25,302 nt of DNA from Ectocarpus siliculosus (Eukaryota > Sar > Phaeophyceae > Ectocarpales > Ectocarpaceae), in contig FN649728.1 of the NCBI GenBank assembly GCA_000310025.1, positions 6,732,167 through 6,757,468 on the forward strand. The letters are read 5' to 3'. Numbering within the stretch: the first letter of the stretch is position 1; each line of letters starts with the position of its first letter. Below are positions 11,401 to 20,958 of this stretch, in pieces. Below the pieces are notes generated by a model, which saw only the letters and a program-made list of their open reading frames with translations, did no database searches and was not told where the DNA came from. The position numbers and the translations under genes are program-made.

Positions 11401-14400
11401 ACTCGACAAAGTTCGATACCTGTACATCGCGCCCAGCGTATCATCAGAGGATAGAATGAATGAATGCACTGTTGTTGTTGTTGTTGTTGTTGTTGCACAT
11501 TAAAAACCGTTCCAATCTCTCTACCCAGTACCTTCATCTGTCCGTACTAGCTAACACTTGACGCGGTCGGTCCCGTGGTTACAGGCTTACTCACCCAAAG
11601 AGACACGGTGTTGTCGTTTTATATTGCGGCTCGGCACGATGGCTCGGGACTACGGCTGTACAGTAGGTGACGAAGCAGACTGTGTGACTGAAATCGTGAA
11701 GAAAACTAGGGAAAGAAGCCTGTCCCTTTTCAGCGCAACAACCCCCCCTTGCATCTCACGGAACCCCCCCCCCCCCCCCCCCACCACGTCGGCAAAGGCC
11801 CCCCCCCCGCCGCCAAAAAACCCAGAACCCGCCCACTGCGAGCACTGGAGGACATGAGCGGCAACCTAGGCACGTGAGCAAAGCCCCCCCCCCCCCCCCT
11901 AAAANNNNNNNNNNNNNNNNNNNNNNNNNNNNNNNNNNNNNNNNNNNNNNNNNNNNNNNNNNNNNNNNNNNNNNNNNNNNNNNNNNNNNNNNNNNNNNNN
12001 NNNNNNNNNNNNNNNNNNNNNNNNNNNNNNNNNNNNNNNNNNNNNNNNNNNNNNNNNNNNNNNNNNNNNNNNNNNNNNNNNNNNNNNNNNNNNNNNNNNN
12101 NNNNNNNNNNNNNNNNNNNNNNNNNNNNNNNNNNNNNNNNNNNNNNNNNNNNNNNNNNNNNNNNNNNNNNNNNNNNNNNNNNNNNNNNNNNNNNNNNNNN
12201 NNNNNNNNNNNNNNNNNNNNNNNNNNNNNNNNNNNNNNNNNNNNNNNNNNNNNNNNNNNNNNNNNNNNNNNNNNNNNNNNNNNNNNNNNNNNNNNNNNNN
12301 NNNNNNNNNNNNNNNNNNNNNNNNNNNNNNNNNNNNNNNNNNNNNNNNNNNNNNNNNNNNNNNNNNNNNNNNNNNNNGGGTCCGGGGGGGGGAGGAGGAG
12401 GAGGAGTTGTTGTGAAGGAGTACGTGGTTCGGTGCGCGATGACCAAGCCGCAAGCCAAGGTTTACTCGGCCGTTGCCAGGTGAGTGAAGAGGGCGGGGGG
12501 GGGGCTTTGCTGAAGTGATTAGGTTGCCGCTCATGTACAGCAGTGCGCGCAGTGGGTGGGTTGTGGCTCTTTTGGCGGCAGGGAGGGGACTTTTGATGAC
12601 GTGATAGGTTGCCGCTCATGTACAGCAGTGCGTGCAGTTGGGTGGGTTGTGGCTCTGTTGACGGCAGGGAGGGAGCTCTGATGACGTCATAGGCTGCCGC
12701 TCCGTCTGTGTGGCGAGTTTTGGCCATGTACCTTTTTGTTGCCTCGTCGCTTGTGGTTTCTGGACGACGATTCCGCTTGTTTTTCGTGCGACGCTCCCGA
12801 CAGTTATTTTGTTTTTTGGCCTCAAGACGAGCTAGCGTGAAACCACTCCGCATACCCCCAATTCAGGAGAGATGAACTGTCTCATGCGATCATACACCCA
12901 CAAGTATAAATAACTCGGTTGTAATTTGGGTTGCGCCCCTCCCCCCCCCCCGGCAGATCGCGTGAGGTCGTGGCCGCTCTCTCCGGGGAAGGAACCACCA
13001 TTCCTCCCCCAGCGCTCGCTTCGAACGGTCTATCTACCCCGGCAACAACACCACCACCTCCAACGGCGGCGTCGTTGTCGGCAGCAAAAGGGGGGCCCGC
13101 TACGACGGGGGCGGGGGCGGGGGGGTGTGCCATGGAGGAGGCGCTGCTGGCCCTGCGGCGAGCGGCGCTGACCGGCGCCCTCGAGAAGCCGCCGCCCCCC
13201 GGCGCCCTGCTGTCCGCCGGGCAGGCGGAGGCTCAGAAGGAGGAGTTTTGGAGGGGGCACGTCAAGGTGGGTTGGATTGAGATTGAGGTCAAGGTTTGTA
13301 TGCATAGATGCATAGAGGTTGTTTTTTTTTGGGGGGGGGGGGGATTCTGGTCAGGGAGGGCTCAGAAGGAGGAGTTTTGGAGGGGGGCACGTCAAGGTGG
13401 GTAGGTGTTGAGATCGGGATACATGCGGGTTTATGGAGAATTTTGGGGCGGAGTTGTTGAGGTCAGGAAAGGCCCAGCAGGAGGAGTTTTTGACAAGGTG
13501 TACGTCTTGGATTGAGATTGAGCCCGGGACACATGCGGGTTTATAGAGTTTGTGTGTGTGTGTTTTTTTTGTTTGTTTTAGATAGGACACACACAACGAG
13601 AACAGAAGGACTACACACCCGTTCGATATTTTTTTGTCAGCAGGGATGGTGTGAAAGTTCGGAGGCCAAAATGGAACGACACCTTGCCGAAAACTGGAAA
13701 CACGTGGACCCTGCTGAAAGTCCTTGCGTTACTCCCTGCAATGCCAGAACATGTCTATTATTATATAGCTTTCATGTCTCACGTGTTTGGACCGTCCTTC
13801 TGTGTTCCTTTTTTCTTTTGCTGGAATTGGAACTCCGTCCTTCCCATCTAGTTTTTCACATGGTTCGTTCATCTTTTTTACTAATATTATTATCATTTTT
13901 TTTTTTTTGCAGGACTTGGAACTCAGCGTTCCGGAGCGATTAGAGAAGTACTCCGGCAAGCTGGCCAAGCTTGGCAGGGCTGTGGCGCGACTCGCCGCAG
14001 CGGGAAAGAAGGTAGATACGAGGCGACACGACCCGTGTGAACATAAGTTTGCCGAACGCTGAAGAACCTCTTTCTTTGCCCGAGGAGACTCGTTTCTTTT
14101 GTTCTCTGGGGTAGCAATTTATCCTACTCGTGTCTTTTTTTACCGCTGGGGTAGTATTTTATCCTTTTATTTCTCACGTTCTCCGGGGTATTAAATAGTT
14201 TACCCTATTTTATGGTCCAGGCACAACAATTTTTGTCCATTCGCGTCTTGTGCGATATGTTTTACTTGAAGGAAAAGGAATTGATATTTTGAAACATTAT
14301 GGGTTCTTCTTTTTGGAGGCTCGCCGTCTCGGGGGAAGTAAGGTTGTATGCATACTTGTTTAGTACTATCCTAACTACCGCGCAGAAGGCGTCAGCACCA

Positions 14401-17400
14401 AGAAGCCCTTGCCATCCAGAGGATGCTCTTTTATTTGGTGTGTGCGTGGGGTAGTATAACAGCGCAACATCGACTACAACTAGTATTTTTATCTATTTAG
14501 TACATGTGCTGGTTATCTTGTGAGGTGTTGCGTGGCTCTGATGGTTGGATACACATCACGTGATGTCACGATCGACTGTACCCCCCCCCTCCCCCCCGAG
14601 CGTTATGTGTTTCGGCAAGTGCGCTTCTTCTTGGTCTACACAGGAAGGCAATCAACCAATCAAATCGACCGATTCCCTCCTTTCACCGCTGGAACCCATC
14701 GCCTATTAGTCCTTTTCCGTGTCATGTTGGCCTGCTGTATCTCTGTTCGTTCGTAGCTGCTGGTTCTAGGGGCACGATAGTGCCGGCTTATTTCTATCAC
14801 CCCTTGGGAGCCATGGCCCAATCGTATGGCCGCGTTTGTAGTGCTTACTTGTCCGCTGTGAAGGTACTGGTTCCCTTGCTCCCCTGGAACCTAATCGTCT
14901 TGCGCGTTTGTTTTTTTTACTGTGATATATTCGTTTCGTGTGTAGGTGCTGGTCCTGGGGGCACTGCCAGACGCTCGTTTGCTGGTGCACCAGTACCTCG
15001 TGGAGACGGACGTGCCTCACGAGTGCTGGGCAGGTGTGGTGATCCCCAAAGAAGCGGATCCTTTCCGAAAACGTGCAGCAGTAACCGTTCGAGTTTGTGG
15101 CATCCTCTTCGTCCTGCCGCAGTTTTTTTTATTTTGTATGCCTGGAGTTCGGTCTTGATGTGATCATGTGGACTAGTAGTTGAGCATTGGTATGTGGAGG
15201 GTTGAAAAGCTTTTGAGAGCGGAGCATTTTGCTTGGCGTTGACGTGTGTTTTTTGCTTCTCAGCTGGCACTGACTCGCAGCCAAGTTCAAGACAAGGCAG
15301 TGGTTTGCGTGAAGCTGCAGCCGTGTATATTTTCCCCGCCACAGTTGTTTTTTGCCGAACGATAAAGTGGGAGTTGTTTCATGTTCGTCGCCCTTGCCTC
15401 CCCAAAAAGAATATAAAGGTTACCCTTTGTCCACCGCGACGCACTCGCCTCCCTTCTCCCCTCGTCTCTCGTCGGTAAATACATTCTCGATCAACGTTTC
15501 GAAAACCAAAGGCAACGGAGAGATGTTCCCGAACGTCGCCGAAGAGGAGAGCACGAGAGGTGTGGACGCTGGCACTGCTGCTCCAGCGGCGGCGGCGGCG
15601 GCGGCGGCGACGTCGGTGCCGGCCGCGTCGAACGGGAGCCCGCCTGGTGCGGCGGCCGCAGCCCCTCCCGCCGCTCTCAGCGTCGGGCCGGGGGTGGCAG
15701 CACCGGGGGCTGTTTCATCCCCGTCCCCTGCTTTGGCGCCCCTCAGCGCGCACCACAACCCACTCGGATCTTTCCCTTCACGGTGAGCACTTTTTTTTTT
15801 TTCGTATGTTGTTGTCCGCGGTGCCCTCCCCCCCCCGGTCTGTTCGATATACCGCGTCCCCAAAACTAAACACTTACCTATTAACACTGCTTTCGGTGTG
15901 CCCATTGGCTGACTTGTGTCCAGGCCCCCCTCGCCCCCAAACACCAGCCACGACTCCGAAGCCAGCCGCCACAAAATTTGTTCTAGCTAACGTGAGCTTT
16001 GAATTGTTGATACCAACGGTGCCCCTCCCCCCCCCCGCCCCGTGGTCTGTTCCACATATATCCAGGTCTCCCTTTCCCCAAGCACCAGTCACGCCACCAA
16101 AGCCCGCCCACGAGCGGCTGTGGAGCGGAGTGCAGGGGCCTCTCTGGCGCTTTAGATGCTCGCCCCGGACTCCGGTGCTGCTGGCGCCGCCTTCGGCTAT
16201 CCTTGAGGCTGTGGCGGGAGGTTCTGGCCTCTGCCCGAACGGTAGGGCGCGGGCTCTTGCTTGTGCTGTTGTCGATTTTGGTTTTGGTTTTGGTTTTGTT
16301 CCAAGAGAAGGAACAGGTTCAACTCAACTCTTTTTGATATATCCACAGATGGAAGAATCCGGGATAAACGGCAATTTCTTCGGAGTTTTGTATGGCCTGT
16401 TCGCTTGTTTTTCCGCCGACGTCAGACTCGGACATCGTGTAGCTAATAACTCGGGATCCACCTGCACAGCAGTACGCTTGCTGCCTCTGTAGTTGTTGGT
16501 GTTCGTGCTGTCGATGATCGCCTTGAGTACCGAACCAATATCCGTGGTATGTATACATAACGTTGTCCGTCTCTACCCCAATCCCACCTTCTACATGTAT
16601 CCCGACCTCATCATACGTTCTTTCCCTTTTTCGTCTCGTTGCCGACCCCATGTTACTCCCAACCCGTTTTCATCTCTTTGCCAACCCCATTTCTCTCCCT
16701 ACCCCTTTTCGCCTCTATCCCGACCCCCATGTTTCTCCCTACCCTTGTCCGTCTCTATCGCGACTCCGTCTCCTTATTCCTAATAACCTCGTCCATCTCT
16801 CCCCCACTTTTCCTGGCCTTTTTGCCCCCCCCCCCCTCCTCCGCCCCCCCCGGTGTTTACCATCGGGGTTGGGTTTTCGTCGCTTGGCAACGACGTTGTA
16901 AAACGAGCCCCCCGCTCGGTGTTTGCCATCGGGATTGGGTTTTCGTCGCTTGGCAACGACGTTGTAAAACAAGCCAATTCACTTCGTGAACTCGGCAACC
17001 AGGTTACCGTTTTTTTTTTTTTTTTTTACCTCGTTTTTTTTTTTTTTGGCGGTAACCATAATGGTGGTCGAGTAGATCATGTTGTGCGGGGTGGAGGACC
17101 CTCACTCCGCGCAACGGGGGATGATCGCACCACGTTGTGTTAAAATGGTCAAGCACCCTCGAGGCAGTTACACAGAGCTTACAACTGTCTCTGGAAGTGA
17201 AAGCACCAGAAAATAAATTAAGTCATACGTAGCTGTCATCCGTACGCAAGGAAGTAAGCACAAGATGCCGAACACCCTTAGCAGGATGCAGCTCACCCTT
17301 CATGCGACTCGCCAAATACCTCACGGTGCTTCGCGCTTGGTGATGTGAGAGCCTGGTCCGGTGAGAACCCGGCGTGCTCCGTCCCGGCTTTGTAGGGATG

Positions 17401-17578
17401 CGAGGTCAATGGTCTAATGACTACGGCATGCACGACTATGAGTACACCCCCCCCCCCTCCTCCGCAGGCGAACAGCCCAGACCCGACGGGAGCAGCGTGC
17501 GCAGGGGTTCTCTGTTAGGTCTTGGCCCCATCGACGCCGTCCTCATCTTCGACGAAGGGCCTCCGATAACAACAAGAA

Positions 17579-17609
<31 letters not shown>

Positions 17610-20600
17610 GACGTCATGGTCTCGGGCAGCACTAGCGGCGGCGCTGCAGAGCCTCCTCACGCTGCCCCGGTGCGCGAGGCGCTCCTCTGCGCCAAGAGCC
17701 ATCCGCAGCATGCCGGCAACGGGCGGGGGGGCGGCGGCGGATGAGAACGGGAGGGTCGACGGGGGGGGAGTCGCCACGGCGGCGGGCAGGGCCGAGGGGG
17801 AGAGCGTGGTGACGGTGGTCCGATACGTGGCGAACGGCACCATCGAGGAGACGCTGGAGGGGGAAGGGGACAAGGGGATCAGTAGCCTTGGGGTGAGAGG
17901 AGGGGTTTGGTGTGTGTGTGTGTGGGACTGGGGGGGGGGGTGGTTGCTGGTAGAGCGCAAGGCGGATTTTGGAGGGCTGTGAAGTGACGGAGGAGGGGGG
18001 CGCGGGAAGGGCGAGGGTTTGCGGCTCCGGGAAGGCTTTCGGTTTGTGTGCTTTGAGGAGAACCCGCTTGATAGCTCCTCGAGATGGAGTCGACAATTGT
18101 TAGGGCGCTTCTCGCTTATTGGGAAATGTGTTTCCCAAGGGTGTAGCGCTTTGCTCCAATAGGCCTGACCGCCATGAACTGCTTCGAAGTCCCGTCTTGA
18201 GTTGTGTGTTTGTTTCCAAAGCTGTTGATGTCCAAAGCTGTTCTTGTTTTCTTCATTTTCGAACACCGTTCCGGACTTTGCTCAGTGCCTTCTGACATCC
18301 GTGGTCACAGGACAACCATCCACCACATAGCGTACACACAATGCGGAAAATAACCCTCAGAGACAAAACGGAAGGGACCCAACAACGTCAACACAAGCTT
18401 TTGGACGCTTCGTCTTTTTTGTTTTTGTTTGTGACCAGGGGAGACCACTTGGAGAGGTCCTTTTCGGCCCAACCTACAGCGACAGAGGGTCAGCGCCTAC
18501 GACCATAGCAAAACCAGTTTCGGCAGGCGCGACAAGCGAGGCCGCGTCCGCTCCTGAGACGCCGGCAGCAGCAGCAGCAGCAGCAGCGACAGCAGCAGCG
18601 CCGACACCAACAGCCGCCGCAGCAGCAGCAACAGCAGCAGCAGCAGCAGCAGCAGTAATACCAACAGCCGCAGCAGGTGCCGCCAAGGCGTCCGGGTCCG
18701 ATCCCATGGACGTGGACGTGGAGAGAGGCGCCGCAGTCGCCGCCGCCGCCGCTCCTCCTCCCGCTGCGGGCACGGAGGCCGGTGGAGAGGGTATCGCGGT
18801 CCGGTGTTCGCTGGAGGGGAAGACTTTCTTGAAGCAGGGAGAGGCGGCATCGGCATCGGCCTCCGAGGTAGGCGGTTGTCGTGTGTGTGTGTGTGTGTTT
18901 TTTTTTTTTAAATGAAAAAAATTCGTCATCTTCCCCAGGCACGCGTGTGTTCGTAATGTGTTCATTTTACGGCGGTAGAGGTTGTTTTTTCTGTGAAGAC
19001 AACAAGAACTGTACTACAACTATATTTAGTGTTTTGGTCCTGCGGAAAATAGGACGTATTATCAGGTGCAGCGTTTGGTTTTGGGGAAAAAACGAAATAT
19101 AACGAAAGGATGAAGAGAAAAATGGAGATCCATGAGTACGTACACTGAAAAGTGTAGCACACGTCTCACCCCGAAGTATGGGGGGACTGTCGCCATAATA
19201 AAATATGACGAAAACACAAAACACATGTTCATTTCGGGGTTTACATTTTCCAGGGTACGGAGGCGGTATCTCTGTCGGGGACGAAGAGAAAGGCCGCCGA
19301 TGGCGGCGGCGGCGGCGGTTGCAGTGGCGTGGACATGCTGGGCGCCAACGGCAAGCACTGGAGCGAGGGGGCTCCGCCGTTGCGGAGGACGTGCCCCTGG
19401 TCCCCCGTGGGGGTGGAGGACATCCTCGTTGAGGAAATGGTGCAGGTGAGTTGGGCCGCGTTCTAGAACCGGTTCTAGGACCGGTCCAACGCGTCCGTAA
19501 CGTGTCACAGACTCGGAGGTGTGTGTGTGTGTGTGAGGGGTGTACTCATGTGCAGCGGTTTTCTCCCAATGTTGTACGTGGCGCGCGTTTTCTGTTCTCT
19601 TTTGATATTTCGAAAGTGTGTGATACCGTCTTTATTGGTGCAGTAGTTGATGCTTAAGCTTGTGGCCACGGAAGGCGTCCGTGTCAGTTGGAACGGTGCG
19701 GGTGCTAGAAGGTACGGAGACCGGAAACGTTTGTTGCTGTCAATCCGACGGCGAACAAGAGCACTTAGAGGCCGAAGTCAAGCCTTGAGACTAGGCTAGT
19801 CAGCGAGAATCACTAAATAGACTGGTCAGCGCTGACGACATTATACTAGACTAGTCAGCGAGAATCACTGAATAGACTTGTCAGCGCTGGCTACCATTAG
19901 ACTAGGCTAGTCAGCGATTGTCACTAGAGTGTTCAGCGCTGACTATATAGTCTAATGTGTCATTTCGGTTTCTTAAAAGACAACAGCAGTAGTAAGTATG
20001 ACTTTTTTTGCGCGTTGTTGTTCACCTCCTCCCCCTCCTCCTCCTCCTCATCACGTTATGCGCGTCGTAATAATCGCCCCCAGATGAACCCCGACGACTT
20101 CGACACCGGGCGAGGCTGCTTCGACACCGATGAGACGAGGGTGTTCGCCAGGCTCGCGGACGGGGGACACCCAGTTCCACCCCCGCTCCTGTCGTACGCC
20201 GTGGACGCCACCCTTGCCACAACTCCCGGGCGTTCCTTCACGGAGAGGGTGAGTTTTTTTAAGAGAGAACGTGCATCATAAAAAAAAAAGTAATGTGTAT
20301 GTAGCAGCAGTTGCAAAGTTTACGCTGTTGACCTAGACTACATGTCGAAAACGTAGAACGCAACAATCCGGGTAGTCTTTATGTACGAGCCGTGCTTGCT
20401 TTTGTGCACCATGGGTTAACATGAGTTTTTATTGTTGCGATGGCGACGACGATGAAGAGGCTCCATAGAACTGACGATCGGACCTTTGCCGAGATACATG
20501 CTGTCATAGCTACCGTACATGACACAAGGTAACACACCCCCTGGACCGATTTTCAAAGCTCGATTACTCAAAGCTCGAAGAGGATGCACAAACGAAACGA

Positions 20601-20918
20601 TACATTTTCGACAAATCTCGACGAGACGGTTCCAACGCCCCCGTTTTCGGCGCTGTGACTCTTCCTGCTGTTGAGAAATCGAGCTTTGAAAATCGGTCAA
20701 GGGGGGGTGTTATCTTGTGTCATGTACGGTAACCCTAACCCTAACCCTAACCTTGACCCAGGACTATGTACCCGTTCGAGATAATATCTCAATCGAAGGG
20801 ATACATACGCTGACATCGTTACTTTGCCCTTGTTTTTGTTGTGTCATTTTTGTTGTTGTAGGCGTTATTTGAGGTCCGCGATCCGCATCTATCGTTACTT
20901 TGCCTTTGTTTTATCGTC

Positions 20919-20958
<40 letters not shown>

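Larger units (their letters stand above)
11773..12580. repeat. inverted repeat flanking the assembly gap
   Basis: Left arm about 11808-11890, right arm about 12498-12580. The reverse complement of the left arm shares GGTTGCCGCTCATGT, GCGCAGTGGG-type and TTTGGCGGC blocks with the right arm, plus the poly-G/poly-C run at the inner end. The right arm continues as a tandem repeat to about 12705. Confidence 0.8.
16242..17467 (+). other. intron 21
   Basis: Includes a pyrimidine-rich tandem array (about 16565-16790), a two-copy repeat of 66 bases (16852-16978), T-runs and a hairpin-forming stretch (about 17069-17103). The 3' end resembles that of intron 13. No gene. Confidence 0.7.

Noticed and set aside
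11874-12518. Long frames spanning the N run
   Set aside because: They are open only because N codons cannot be read as stops.
13629-13740. Possible extra exon between exons 16 and 17
   Set aside because: A CAGCAG acceptor and open frame exist, but the peptide has no SNF2 resemblance and no clear phase-0 donor follows.
17436-18266. Long minus-strand frame of Pro/Ser/His type
   Set aside because: Antisense of exon 22 and the G-rich intron 22; no recognisable content.
18474-18965. Minus-strand Ala/Pro frames
   Set aside because: Antisense of the GCA-triplet tract in exon 23.
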